A stretch of DNA of 64,000 bases from Takakia lepidozioides (lineage: Eukaryota; Streptophyta; Takakiopsida; Takakiales; Takakiaceae). Where the stretch lies: the NCBI GenBank assembly GCA_030704615.1, contig CM060733.1, forward strand, positions 27,900,001-27,964,000, written 5' to 3'. Under the pieces are notes generated by a model that was given only the letters and a program-made list of their open reading frames with translations, did no database searches and was not told the origin of the DNA. A program made the translations under genes and the position numbers. Of the stretch, positions 23,255 through 40,250 are shown piece by piece. Within the stretch, counting starts at the first letter, position 1. Each line of letters starts with the position of its first letter.

Positions 23255-23667
23255 AGTGTAAGGCCCTACATAAAGTGTGCATTACACGGCAGTGGGTCTG
23301 CAACCGACCATGCCTTCACTGTCACACACTGACCCACATCTCACATTATTTTATGTCAATACCAACATTTTGGCTCAAATAACTACATAAATTACCTCTA
23401 TCCAGGTAGTTTCATATCACCCATTTATAGATAGTTCGACTAATTTTGATGTCAGTGGTCCCTAGTTCATTCATAACTCGCAGGTTGCGCGTGGATGGGA
23501 AAAAGGTGCCAATCGGGTGCCACCTTGGGAAATCCCCCTGCCACTGGCAGTCCGTACTGCTCACGGGCTCCGGCACTACGCCGGGAGGTACCCGCCGGGC
23601 ACAATCAAATTAATATTTGATTGACTTACTAATTGGGAACATATCTTTATATAAGGCACCTTAGTAC

Positions 23668-24341
23668 CATAGGGGGATAGCCGGTTAGGCACTTGCCTGC
23701 CTAATAATTATTTTTGGGGCAATTTGGCAGTTAGGCACTTTTGAGAATTCTTTTCAAATTAGGCAACTAAAAATAATGATCACAAAAATAAAAATAAAAA
23801 TACATAAAAATACAGCCGTTACCATGGATGAAAATTGAAAACTGAGTCCATGGATGTGTTTTAAATAAAAACTCAGCCGCTGCCTATCACCTACGGACCC
23901 ACTGCCTTAGCAGCTTTCCTCCGCCCTTCTTGTTATGGAAGATGTCCATGATATCTATCTTGATCCCAGTGTAGTTCATAGCATGAGTAGATGTTTGACA
24001 AATTTGCATATTGTAGACGAAGAGCTTCCTAATCTCAATGATAGTTCAGAGTCCGAATGAGCTTTGATACGAGGCTAACGATGATGAGATAGTTGAGTCA
24101 ATGGAAGGACCTATGTATCTGGAGCTAATATAAGCATCAAATAGTATGAGGTAAGAAAAAACTGGATCCCATTTTTAGATTTTTGTTTTCTATTTTTTAT
24201 GTTTTTCTAATCTAAATTCATGTTTTTATACCATTAGGCATTTTTAGAGTTTTTTTGAAAATTAGGCACTCTTGTCAAAAATAATTTATTTTGATTGGGC
24301 ACTTTTTTTTTGAATTAATTTCTGCCTAACCGGCTGTCCCA
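23668..24341. mobile_element. hAT-type element (674 bp)
   Basis: An exact 8-bp duplication, CTTAGTAC, flanks it at 23,660-23,667 and 24,342-24,349. The left end contains GGGGATAGCCGGTTAGGCA; the right end is its near complement, TGCCTAACCGGCTGTCCC. TTAGGCAC words repeat near both ends. It carries a 41-residue open frame in the middle (see next entry), so it may be a deletion derivative of an autonomous hAT. Confidence 0.8.
23935..24060 (+). pseudogene. Small acidic frame inside the hAT element, possible transposase tail
   Basis: ATG to TGA, 41 residues, beginning MEDVHDIYLDPSVV and ending in an acidic NLNDSSESE tail. Many hAT transposases end with a short acidic tail after the dimerisation domain. 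Its position within a 674-bp deletion derivative makes a leftover C-terminus plausible, but the fragment is too short to assign by similarity. Confidence 0.3.
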
Positions 24342-24947
24342 CTTAGTACGGTACGTACCCCAATCCTTCCAAAAAAAGATATCAAGCAAAGAAAATTGGA
24401 CATCTAACAAGCAGTCTATAGCCTGCTGGCCCACCTCATACATATATAGTGACATGGGACCAACAGTCAGTAGTTCAGTTGCCACTCAGATGATTTTGGG
24501 GTCAAATACTGCTACCTTGTGGTATGTTTGTCTCCCCCTTCCTTTGGGCGAGTGATTCCCTTGGCAGTGTCCCACGTCAAAGCCTTCACGGCGAGGTTAC
24601 TGCCGGTATTGACGTATTGTCGTATTGACATATAGGTACAAAGGGTGGACCTCGGTCTTTCCTGAATTTTCCACCACTGACCTCGGGCAAATACTCGGAT
24701 CTGGCGTGTATCATAAAACTATGAGGTTGGGTAGCGTGTGAGCAGATAGGCATGCTCCATAGATTCTCAAAATATCCTGTGAATATCACGCCACCCAAAT
24801 ACGAAACTACTGAAAATTTTGTGCTCACGCGAAACTATCCTTTTTTTCTTAGTTGTTGTTTTGTTTTTGTTTTTTTCTTAATAGGGAACAGGGGACAGTG
24901 GCCCTGTGAGGAACTTTAAAAAAACAATTATTATTAAATTGTTTCAT

Positions 24948-25222
24948 GATATTCTCTTTTGGAACTTATTATATCTCATACGAAACTGTTTGTGCTCGCG
25001 TGAGCACAGATTTTATTGTTTTGTTTTCTCTTTTCTGATATTCTCTTTGGAATTATTTCACAAACGATGCTGTTTGTGCTCGCCTGAGCACTGACTTTGA
25101 ATTAGTTTCGCTCACGAAATTATATATATATTTTGATATTCTCTTTTGGGAATTATTTCGCAAACAAAACTGTTTGTGCTCACATGAGCACAGATTTTGA
25201 ATTAGTTTTGCTGGAACTATAT
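24948..25222. repeat. Tandem repeat of about 90-96 bp, three units, each with an 18-bp palindrome
   Basis: Units start GATATTCTCTTT at 24,948, 25,038 and 25,134. Each contains a palindrome of the form TGTGCTCACATGAGCACA (exact at 25,172, slightly altered in the other two). A related single word lies at 24,818. Confidence 0.75.
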
Positions 25223-25679
25223 ATATAAATGTAAAGCCTCAAAATTTTATAGATAATGGACCCAAATGTCCGAGAATCACAAAGGGAAATTGATAACATG
25301 TGGGACAGCTATTTATAAATTTTAATATAAATTCAGGGTTTTGCTATTAGATATGTATGTTTACATAGGATTTTACGTAGCAGTAGCCCTATGGGGTCAA
25401 GTGACATCATAAGTTACGCTTGCTTCGGCAACACGTCCACCTTTTTTTTTTTTTTTCCTCATAAGATTTTAGGTTAAATATATTGATAGACCATGTAACC
25501 GACCCTATTAACGTAGCAATATTCTATGTTCAAGTATGACTTCTATTTCGTTTGTAAACATATCTCCCCAATAACTGTGGATTCTGGTCACCCCGGAATT
25601 TCCCCCCTGCTCACGCCGTTTCTGCTTACCCTGTGCTCATGCCATACCAATCCCCTAAAACTATTGACCGACAAATAAC

Positions 25680-26345
25680 CAGAACCGAATGTATCCTAAA
25701 ATAGGGCCAATACTCCGAACCGGCCGGTATCATAAATCTATTATCCGGCCAATAACCGGAACCGGACATATCATAAAATACGGTGAATATTCGGAACCGG
25801 CATGTATCATAAAACTATTGACGCTCGGAAGGGGCGTGTACCACAGAACTAGTAACCGGCCAATAATAGGAACCGGAGGTATCATAAAATAGCTGGTGAC
25901 TACTCCAACTGGTGTTTATCATAAAACTATTGACCGGCAAAACAATAGGGTGAATGCTCGGAAGGGGCGTGTACCACAGAACTAGTAACCGGCCAATAAT
26001 AGGAACCGGAGGTATCATAAAATAGCTGGTGACTACTCCAACTGGTGTTTATCATAAAACTATTGACCGGCAAAACAATAGGGTGAATGCTCGGAAGGGG
26101 CGTGTACCACAGAACTAGTAACCGGCCAATAATAGGAACCGGAGGTATCATAAAATAGCTGGTGACTACTCCAACTGGTGTTTATCATAAAACTATTGAC
26201 CGGCAAAACAATAGGGTGAATGCTCGGAACGGGCGTGTACCACAGAACTAGTAACCGGCCAATAATAGGAACCGGAGGTATCATAAAATAGCTGGTGACT
26301 ACTCCAACCGGTGTTTATCATAAAACTATTAACCGCCGATAACCA
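25680..26345. repeat. Satellite-like array; last four units have a 133-bp period
   Basis: The word CGTGTACCACAGAACTAG recurs at 25,835, 25,968, 26,101 and 26,234, exactly 133 bases apart, with almost identical units between. Upstream (25,680-25,820) the same AACCGG and TATCATAAAA words recur at about 35-bp spacing, so the 133-bp unit grew from a shorter one. The array resumes at 26,637-26,710 after a MITE insertion. Confidence 0.93.
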
Positions 26346-26355
26346 GAAGCAGATG

Positions 26356-26628
26356 CTGGTGAAAAATCGCCAGATTTTGATCTGAAAACTCGGTCAGCTA
26401 CTTGTACAAAGGAATTAGGGGGGATAAAATCCGAGATTTTCGCCAAAAAGCACCAGCAGATGAATTTCAGGAGCCTAATCTTTCCGACGTGGACCAGTTA
26501 ACATGTGACACCTGGAATGTAGCCACTGTTCTAACTCTATCACCTCGATATTCTCGCCACATGGGCACTGGGTATAATTCACAGGTGGCCCCGCCAGCCA
26601 TTTTGGAAAAAAAAAAAAAAAAACACTG
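26356..26628. mobile_element. hAT-type MITE, family M, copy 3 (273 bp), inserted in the satellite
   Basis: AGCAGATG (26,348-26,355) and AGCGGATG (26,629-26,636) are an 8-bp duplication with one mismatch. The right end is TTTTGG, an A-run, then CACTG; the left carries AAATCGCCAGATTTTGATC, matching the end of copy 2. Satellite sequence (GTATCATAAAATAG) resumes directly after it. Size agrees with copies 1 and 2. Confidence 0.75.
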
Positions 26629-26710
26629 AGCGGATGTATCATAAAATAGGCCCGTGAATACTCATTATGGTAAAACTATTAACCGGCCAATAACCGGAAC
26701 TTGACGGAGC

Positions 26711-27612
26711 TGGGAGCTGACAGATATCTGCAACAAGAAAGATAAATATATCCGCAAGCCGACAAAGCAGTTACAGTGAAAAGGTAAGAGCCGTAGGACG
26801 GTGATGAGGACACAGAGACATGGCGGTAAAGTCCTGGCCCACGACTGCCCTCCATCTCTGGCGCTTGTCGCGAGGGCGGATTTTCCCTTGCTTCAAGCCC
26901 ACGTGTCCATATCTGACACCTGTCCAGGGCCGGGCCAGAATCTGCAGTTACAGCCCTCTGCCCCGCCGGCCAAACGTGTAATAATCCTGTATTGGGGCAA
27001 TGCGAAAATGTCAACATGTTTAACTTACGTTTCGTTTGACATCTTCCTATTGGATTTAACCTCTGGAAAAAAAAACCTCTAGATGTGTTACATCCTTCCA
27101 GAGTAAAGGTGCACCGAAAGCTTTTATACTGAACTTACCCTTCAACAAGGTAATACCTCAGCATGCACATAGTTTCAAGTGCTCTGCTTGAGTTTACCTT
27201 TGTGTGGGGGTAACACACAAAAACAAAGGAATGGTTTTTTCCATCCACCAAGCACTATTTTCATCCATGAATCAAAGAATGGCAGGCACAAGGAAGTTTA
27301 ACAAGCGGCTAGATGGGTATGGCTCCTCTTTGCAAATAGTGAAATCTACTTTCATCCTTAATAAACCTGAGAATTCATTCATTCATTTTTTCATAAATTG
27401 TTCAATAAGAAAGATGTTATCTGAGGGGAGGGATTACCTTGAGACGCACATAAGTAGTTTTCAGCAAAGGAGAGGAGATAACGCCTGGAAGGGGTTACCC
27501 ATTTTTGTCAACGATGCCTCTTTGGAATAAAGAGGAGCCAAAAATAAAACAAAAGACTCTAGTCATTATACACAGTCAAAGAAAAGTCCGTTGTGCCACT
27601 TATAGTTTCCTA
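26711..27612. other. No recognised gene
   Basis: The open stretch at 27,204-27,530 (+) has no recognisable domain and no clear gene structure. Confidence 0.4.
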
Positions 27613-28165
27613 ATTTCCGTCAAGGGGGGAAGGCAGAACAGGGGCTTAGCGATTTTTGATGCCTAATTGACCGTTCCGTCAAGGGGGGAAGGCACAAAAG
27701 GGGCTTAGCGATTTTTGATCCCTAATTGATCGTTCCGTCAAGGGGGGAAGGCACAAAAGGGGCTTAGCGATTTTTGATCCCTAATTGAGCGTTCCGTCAA
27801 GGGGGGAAGGCACAACAGGGGCTTAGCGATTTTTTATCCCTAATTGATCGTACTGTCAAGGGGGGAAGGCACAAAAGGGGCTTAGCAATTTGTGATCCCT
27901 AATTGATCGTTCCGTCAAGGGGGGAAGGCACAAAAGGGGCTTAGCGATTTTTGATCCCTAATTGATCGTACCGTCCGTCGATGGGGGATGGCACAACAGG
28001 GGCTTAGCGATTTTTGACACTGATGCGTAGCCTCATTATACAGTCAAAGAAAAGTCGTGTGCGACTTATAGTTTCCTACTTGATCGTTCCGTCAAGGGGG
28101 GAAACCACAACAACAGGGGCTTAGTGATTTTTTATTCCTAATTGATCGTTCCGTCAAGGGGTCGC
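27613..28165. repeat. Minisatellite, about 59-60-bp unit, some eight copies
   Basis: Units carry TCAAGGGGGGAAGGCAC, then GGGGCTTAGCGATTTTTGAT and CCTAATTGATCGTTCCG, starting near 27,618, 27,678, 27,737, 27,796, 27,855 and 27,914, then with irregular spacing to 28,165. The segment ACAGTCAAAGAAAAGTC before the array (27,571) recurs at 28,041, so the block was itself partly duplicated. Confidence 0.93.
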
Positions 28166-28169
28166 CTCG

Positions 28170-29531
28170 ACAAAATGGAGAGTTGTAGGGTGGTTCACTC
28201 CGAGGGTTGCGATATTGGATAATTAGCTTCAATTCCTTGTTGCTTGTAATTCACTACAGCAGTGGGATCTTATTCACCTATGATCTGGGTACGAATATAC
28301 TAGCAGGAAGAACCATTTAGGAGTCGATCTTACTTTTCTTTTCATCCATCCCCCTGAATCTCTGATATTAATAAAAGACCAAGCTAGGAAGAGGACAAGA
28401 CTGAATATGTTTAGAAATAACCTAGTCATAAATAACAGACTATTAGTGATATTATTAGAAGGATAAGTTCTGATTAAGGTTAAGTAATCACTTAAGCCTT
28501 GATCTAAGTAGGGATTAGGAGGTCTTAAGCAGGGTGAAGAGTTAAGGCAAGCAGGATGGTGGGGCCTTGGTAATATTCAAAGGGGCAGAGAGGGCGGGGT
28601 GATCGATACATACTAGTAGGGCACAGACCAGGATTCACACCCCGTTGAATATGTAGGCTGCGTTGAACTGTGCAGCAGCCCACGTTCTCTTGTGTTTCAA
28701 CTCATCGCCAGTCTCTTCAATCCTACTTGGGAAGTTGGGAGATCTGCTTGCTGCACAGTGTTTTTTCTTTTTTCCAGCAAGATTTCAAACTTGGGTTGTT
28801 GATCGATCGCTCTGAAGGGGATGCATTGCATATTTTTGGGAGGACAGGGATGGATGGGTTCTGCAAGCATTGCAAGGCCTTAGCAGTGATGGATCTGAGC
28901 CAGGGAGCAGCAGCAACAGCTTCTCTCCAGCTTCCATAGAGGTCACACACCTTCTGCTGCTCTTGGAGTGCACACGTTTGTGTTTGTGTTTTGGTTGAGG
29001 GGTCTCTGTCGGTGTCTGTAGGCTGGCGGGAGCTTCGGAAGAGTTAATTGCAGTCGATGAACGCGATCTGGTTCGGCGGTCGCTCGATCGATTAGCTGTC
29101 TCGGGCAATGATGGGGACACGTAGGCCCGAGACGAAGTGGTACCGTGCCATAAATTCCACTTAGGAAAGGAATGCTAATGCGGTTGTCGGTTCGACGTCA
29201 TAGCAACACTCCTCCTACGAGGTGTAAATCTGCTGGGAATACATTCGGAGTGGGGTCTGCGAGCTTGTTCCGCCTCTGCCAGGGTCCGTTGTTGTAGGTG
29301 AACGTGTGTGTGCGAGAAAACAAAAGTCAGTACACCCGATCGTCCAGAATAGTTTTTTTTTTTCCCCCTTTAAGCGTGGAAGTAGGTCCTGAGATGGCAG
29401 GCTTTGTGGTTGCGCAGACTAAGGAGGTGAGGCAACCAAGGGGTAGAATTCGCCAAGAACCTCAAGGCCACAAGGCCAGCTGAGCAGGTGTTTGTCATCA
29501 AGCCAGTTTTCCGGAGTCATTCCCCGGCAGC
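28170..29531. other. Upstream region of the hexokinase gene
   Basis: No other gene is seen here. The promoter and 5' leader of the hexokinase should lie in it, but no element stands out enough to place the transcription start. A 12-T/5-C tract lies at 29,350. Confidence 0.4.
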
Positions 29532-34925
<5,394 letters not shown>

Positions 34926-36300
34926 AAATGATGAATATGAAATTGTCAATCTGTTATTGACCATAGGTTACACAATGTAAAATACTTTCACACGTGACAG
35001 TGATACAATGTCCACTTGCCAGCAAGCCCCAGGGAGGTCAAAGGCATTTGGGACTAGATGAATTTTTCATACAACCCTTTTCTCGGATGGTACTACTCGG
35101 CATGCTGATAGAGAAATCTGTCCAATTTGTTAGTTGCAAGCTTCTGTGTGACTTTCAGTGGCTTCACGCCTTTGCTTAACACTTTGCACCTTGTCCTGCT
35201 TTCATTCAGCTCCTGGCAGGAAGGGTAAGATCTATAGTCAAACAACTTGATCCTTTGTAGGAAATCCTGAGGGAAGGTGTTGCATTCATGCAGTTGCAAC
35301 TGTGGACAATGAGGTTGAGCAAACTCAAAATATGGGTGAGGTCAGGTTCAGGAGAAGTAATTTGATCTTAGCAAGTGGGAATCTGTAGCACAATCTCATC
35401 CCATACAAACAGCATTATTCATGTGGAAGTGCTGGGGTAGCAGTAGTTCCAGGAGCAATTTGTACATACTTTTTTTGTGTCGTACAATTCAAGGAAGCAC
35501 ATCAGAACTTCATGTGGAGGACCAACAGGTTAGAAACCATTGGAAGGTGCTGTCTGTGATCCACACATGAGGAGCCTCAGAGGAGGCCTGGGAACTGTAT
35601 TGAAGTGGAGGAGTTGGAATTTTTGGTATGATCTCTGTGGTCTTGTCTTGACCATATTTTTAATCCAATAATATGCTTCACAGCAGTGTTTTTTTTGGGT
35701 CTTACGCATGTTGCTCTACTGGCGACAAACTGAGCAGTGAAGTGGGCAGTTGTGGCTATAAAGCAGGATTGATCATTGAAAATGAAGGCGATTTTTACTG
35801 CTCATGTGTAAGTGAAGAAGGCGACTGTGAATTGTCCTGTGTCGAATAGTTTTGGCTATTGTTCAGTTTTTACTGTAGCAGTTTTAGCGATGTGAGTTGT
35901 ATGGTTGTAAGCAGGCTGGCGAAATTACTAGTGTGGAGCAGATTGCATTCATTCATCAATCATGCAAACCCCACTCAAAGCAACAATACACGCAAGCATT
36001 ACATGGCCAAGTCAGTGTTGCAAACCAGAATACAATCAGAGCACAACAAATAACATGAACAATAACATACACTAGTGTGGGATGTGAACCCCAGTCCATA
36101 AGCCAATCCGACATGAGTGACCTGCACCCTACAACCCAACCCAGCCTACACATACACACAAAACCACTGAAACTCATGCCTGCTAGACTCCAAACAATAA
36201 TGTTGATCTTCACCTGCAATAGAACAAGAATGACAAAAGAACATAACTGAAATATAAGAGCAAAAATAAACATTATGTCAAATTGTCATTACTCTTTGTG
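34926..36300. other. Downstream of hexokinase; no gene seen
   Basis: The 3' untranslated region must start here, but no clear polyadenylation signal can be chosen. From 35,000 to 36,300 no coding signal is recognised. Confidence 0.4.
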
Positions 36301-36307
36301 GCAGCCC

Positions 36308-38580
36308 CTATGCATTGAAAGCATAGCGAGTCTTGGCATCTTTCCACTGCACAATACACTCTCCGAAAGGGAAAGTGTCAATGGTAAAGAACTTATGTGC
36401 AAACATGCGCACTACAAGTGGCAAATGCCTTGTCAACCGATTCTTGAGCTTTGACTTGACAAAAGTGAGAGTGCTAAATGTGCGCTCGTCTTCCACACTG
36501 TACTATAGCTATTTCAGCGATCTTCATGTACTCGGGGATCTTGGCTATCAACACTTGGGAACTTCCCAAATTTTGCCACAGTTTGATAAGAGGGTTCAGC
36601 TCAATGGGCTTCTCCAAAGCCATAACACAATTGTTCTTCATTGTCATCTTAAACAAAGAAGCTTGCAAGTCCAAATCTTGTGCATTCAAAAGAGCTGGAA
36701 CAGTTATATTACCAACCCACTTAGGAGAGCAATATGTCGCCTTGATGACATTGAGATGGTAAAGAAACCCCATGTGAGCATCATGGCATGTCCAGAATTG
36801 GGGGTATACAATACCCATAGTCTCCATGAGATTTTGGGCTAGAAAACGTCTTTCCAACTCCCTTACAAGTTGTGTTGCTACATCCTTACAGCGAGTCTGA
36901 ACATCAGCCAACACCCTCCTCCAAACCTCCTTAGTGACCCAAACCACTTCCATAGTCTGAATATTCATGTGCTTGGCCCAAACATGTTTTCCTTGACACT
37001 CAATTGCTAAATGGTCTGTTGAAGTAGCAGGAAGAAACCCACAATAATATTAAGGTGGAATGATTGACCTCAGCCAGACTTCGAAATTCAGCAAACTCGG
37101 GGCTTGTAAATGCCGTCGTGGCACTGTATACATAGCATAGACCTGTCAGATTGGCAAATTTTCACTGTTGTGATGAAATCAACCACAAAAGTGTCATGAG
37201 CTTGTGCAAACTTCATCAAGGAGTTCACAGCTTTGAGCAAGGGAAATACATAGCACAAACCCAAGAAAAGCTCAATATCAACAAGGAGGTCAAGGTTGGA
37301 AGCTGCTTTGGCCTCCCCCACGTTGTCCAACGCCATCTTAACCACAAGAGTCATATACTCAGCCATAACTCTCACGGCTGGTTTGAGCATACTGATCCAC
37401 CGGGTTTTAATGTTCCGAAGAATTTTGTTACCTTTGGTCTCTATCAACTCGGCTAACTTCTAAAATTCAAGGTGACGTTCTGGACTATGTGCAAAAATAA
37501 GAATGCAAGGATTGTAGGAAAGTTTCCAGCCGATTCACCAAGCTAAGGTCACTCAAAGTTTGGACTGCCAAATTGGTGCGGTGGGCCATACAATGGACCC
37601 CCACCATGCGAGGAGCATCTTTCTGCTGCAATTGCATAGTGACACCTATCCGCATGCCCTGAAAGACACTCACACCATCTGCGCCAAATGAATCCAGACT
37701 TTGGGCCAATTTCTCCCTCGTCAGACCTTCACCAATCAAGAGGGCTTCAACTATGACTCTCTTCAATGCAACCGCATTTGCACCATCACCATCTACAAGT
37801 CTCTCCAATGTGAGGAGTATGGGTAGTAGCTGAAAGGGGGCAGTAGCCGCAAGGCGAAGTGACCTTAGTTACGCCGGCCTCGGCCGGAGTCTTCTCTCTC
37901 TGCCAATTTTGGACACAATAAACATGAACAGATGCCCAATTTTGGTTATCAATTGAAGTTACCTCATCGGATGATACTGAAATGTACCTAGATGCCTTCA
38001 CAACCTCCCTGGTGGCTTGCAATACTTCTGAATCCATGCATTCCGCCATCTCCCAGCCGCTATTATCGGACCAATGTTTGTTTGGAGTTTTCTTTACTTT
38101 CGGCCGCTTGAAAAGATCTTTCACCCCATCAAAGTCAGCCATGGGCTTACCTTGGTTAAGGATGTGGCAAACAACAATAAATTGGACCAACTTCCTCTTA
38201 TCTTGGGCCATCTCTCCAGCAATTTGCATTTGAATCACTGAATCCCTCAAGGAAGCTGCATACAGAGCTTCATTCTTGCAATGTTGGCTCTCTTTGCTGT
38301 AGTAAAACTTCCCTACTGGTACTCCAGGCATGGCAGTTGTTGCCTTCCTCTTACTTGCATGCTTGATCAAGGAATCTAACTTAGGCACAAAGATTTTGTC
38401 TTTCCCTCAATTCTGGAGCAGACCTTGTACCTTACAAAATGAATCATGCCATCCTCCCCACAACACTTTCTGCCCATGTAATCTAACAGCCCAAACATCT
38501 TGAAACTTTCTGTTTAGGTCATATTGGGCTTGTTTCCTCTTCTTGTTGCTAGGAAAGGCTTCATTTGTGGACAAAATCAA
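36308..38580 (-). pseudogene. hAT-superfamily transposase (C17orf113-like), broken
   Basis: Read leftward in four or five frames. 38,400-38,580: KRKQAQYDLNRKFQDVWAV and VRCKVCSRIE, a zinc-finger region. 38,388-37,874: PKLDSLIKHASKRKA through SSDEVTSIDNQNWASVHVYC, with the first catalytic Asp. 37,808-37,485: LERLVDG followed by GANAVALKRVIVEALL, FGADGVSVFQG (second Asp) and CMAHRTNLAVQTLS. 37,447-37,088: KTRWISMLKPAVRVM, the insertion domain. 36,968-36,308: ends in the hAT dimerisation motif DERTFSTLTFVKSKLKNRL and stop. Frameshifts lie near 38,400, 37,450 (with a Gln-to-stop change) and 36,490. A 65-bp insertion at 37,813-37,877 also breaks it. Without these it would be a near full-length transposase. 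Confidence 0.82.
37830..37877 (-). repeat. Short palindrome-rich repeat, copy 1, inserted in the transposase
   Basis: On the minus strand CCGGCGTAACTAAG, CACTTCGCCTTGCGGCT and CTGCCCCCTTTCAG follow each other. The same order occurs on the + strand at 39,686-39,734. The repeat is part of a 65-bp insertion between codons that otherwise join (QREKTP to ILLTLERLVDG). Confidence 0.75.
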
Positions 38581-39412
38581 CTGTGCAGAGCTACATTCAC
38601 CAACAACATGAGTACAGGGACTGACACTAGATATTCCACCATCTGAAGAGGTTCCTTGTGGTGGTGAGACAATTTAATACCCACTATGTGACAGGCCTGC
38701 ACTAGCTGAATTACTGTGGGATGAATTCAGGTTGGGTGAACGAGATTCAGGAACCCTGGAAGAAAATAAATACTTGTGTTTGAAGTTACTCGGCAGTTTC
38801 AGAGGACCCATTCCCACAGACCCGACTTCAACCTACAAGCTGATAGAGAGCAAGATGATCAGAAGTAGGGAAAAGATCGATCATTTTTCCAACACTCACT
38901 TGAGAAAGTAATGACTCTTGAGTTATAGCTTGAAGATCACAAACCTCACAAATCAGGCTGACCGCCTCTTTATCCATTGCAAACCTGCATTCTAAGCTGA
39001 ACCGCTTCTCATGAAAACACAAGTGTTACAAAACAACTCGAACCTGGCACTCACAGACTCGAGCTCCTCTTTCTCGAGTGATAAAGAGGGAATGATACAA
39101 GCATACAAGCTCTCTCAAACTCACACACTTGCACATGGAAACATCACTCATATATTAAGTCGAGCCAAGTGCACCCCACGCCATGGGGAATCCACACTAC
39201 GGCGCCATAGCTAGACGCGGTGAGGCTCAACTCGAGAAAGAAGAGCCCACCGCGATCTGCCGTGAAGATAACAATGTTAGGTGCCCAAACATATATTGGC
39301 CCCTGGATTGACACTTGGATCAATCCCAAATGTCAATACATAAAAGCTAGTTATTTCCTAGCTAACTTCACACTAGTGATAAAATAACTTGACATGCATT
39401 ATGGGTCTTTAC
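38581..39412. other. Possible 5' part of the hAT element; no clear gene
   Basis: A minus-strand frame at 38,828-39,022 (EVCDLQAITQESLLSQVSVG) may be upstream coding sequence of the transposase, but its link is uncertain. Confidence 0.3.
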
Positions 39413-39680
39413 CAGTGTTGGGCAGTTCTTGCATTTGTGAAGGAACCTTCGGTTCCGATTCCACAATAATTTCAAGAGACGGTTCCGGATCCGGTTCTGA
39501 TTTTTTTTTCTTGAGCCGGTTCTGGATCCAACTTTTAAACAGGGGGGCGATTCCGGTTACCGATTAGTTGTTGAAAAAAACCACCGGTTCCCGGTTAGGT
39601 TCCAGTTCTATTTTTAAATTGTTTTTATTTACTCTAATTATTTTAAAAATATTTTAGAGAAGAGAGAATAAGACTCTAGC
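39413..39680. mobile_element. hAT-type left end with GGTTCC-rich body, truncated
   Basis: It begins CAGTGTTGGGCAGTTC, like the element at 20,418, and continues with interspersed GGTTCCGGATCCGG-type words. No right end or 8-bp duplication (expected GTCTTTAC) was found. Confidence 0.5.
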
Positions 39681-39685
39681 CTGAA

Positions 39686-39734
39686 CCGGCGTAACTAAGA
39701 GCCACTTCGCCTTGCGGCTCCTGCCCCTTTTCAG
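39686..39734 (+). repeat. Short palindrome-rich repeat, copy 2
   Basis: CCGGCGTAACTAAG, CACTTCGCCTTGCGGCT, CTGCCCCTTTTCAG. Two hairpins can form: AGCC...GGCT and CCCC...GGGG (the latter extends to 39,737). It matches the 37.8-kb copy in inverted orientation. Confidence 0.75.
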
Positions 39735-39889
39735 GGGTGGGCCTTATGTGAGAACCGGTGTCCAAATGACACCACTGGACAAGCAAAGGGAGTAGTACCC
39801 GTGGCGCAAGGGGTACAAGGTGGTACCCGTGGGGCCCATGGGTACCGACAAAGTACCCAGAGGCGCCCTGCACCTATGGGAGGGGAGGA

Positions 39890-40250
39890 GGGCTGGATTC
39901 GAGCTGGCGTTTGTTGCTGATGATAGCAGTGAGAGATCGAAGTGCGGTGAGGTGTATGGCTTTGAAGCATTTGTGGATGGAAATGATAGGGATTTGGAAA
40001 TTGTTTAGAAGGGCAAAGATGCTATCATTATGGATGCCCCCTCTGGTGCCAGCAGTGATGACAGTAAGTGGGCCTGTGGCCCATCCCCGTCGTCGGATAG
40101 CAAGGATGAGTGGTGCATATTTTTGGCGTTTTTCGAGGATGGAGGAGCTGGGGAAGCGGTCATGGCAGAACGTAAATTCTATGAAATGTATGGTGATGGT
40201 TGGGGATGGTACAGACGGTGGGATAGCATTAATGGGGAGGCCCTCGACTA
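39890..40250 (+). pseudogene. Acidic coding-like segment, unrecognised
   Basis: Two open stretches in one frame, split by a stop at 40,008: ELAFVADDSSERSKCGEVYG, then SSDDSKWACGPSPSSDSKDE and CIFLAFFEDGGAGEAVMAER, then YEMYGDGWGWYRRW. The composition (Asp/Ser-rich, then Trp-rich) is protein-like. It abuts the LINE on the right. No family is recognised; a transposon-encoded protein is possible. Confidence 0.3.

Noticed and set aside
25815-26284. Three near-identical minus-strand open frames
   Set aside because: They are shifted by exactly 133 bases and are a by-product of the satellite.
27613-28165. Possible CRISPR-like array of regular repeats
   Set aside because: Units follow each other directly without unique spacers, and the genome is eukaryotic. 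It is a minisatellite.
37830-37877. A 43-nt GT-AG intron within the hAT transposase
   Set aside because: Too short for plant splicing, and the same sequence occurs elsewhere as a repeat; the 65-bp insert also does not restore the frame if only the 43 nt are removed.
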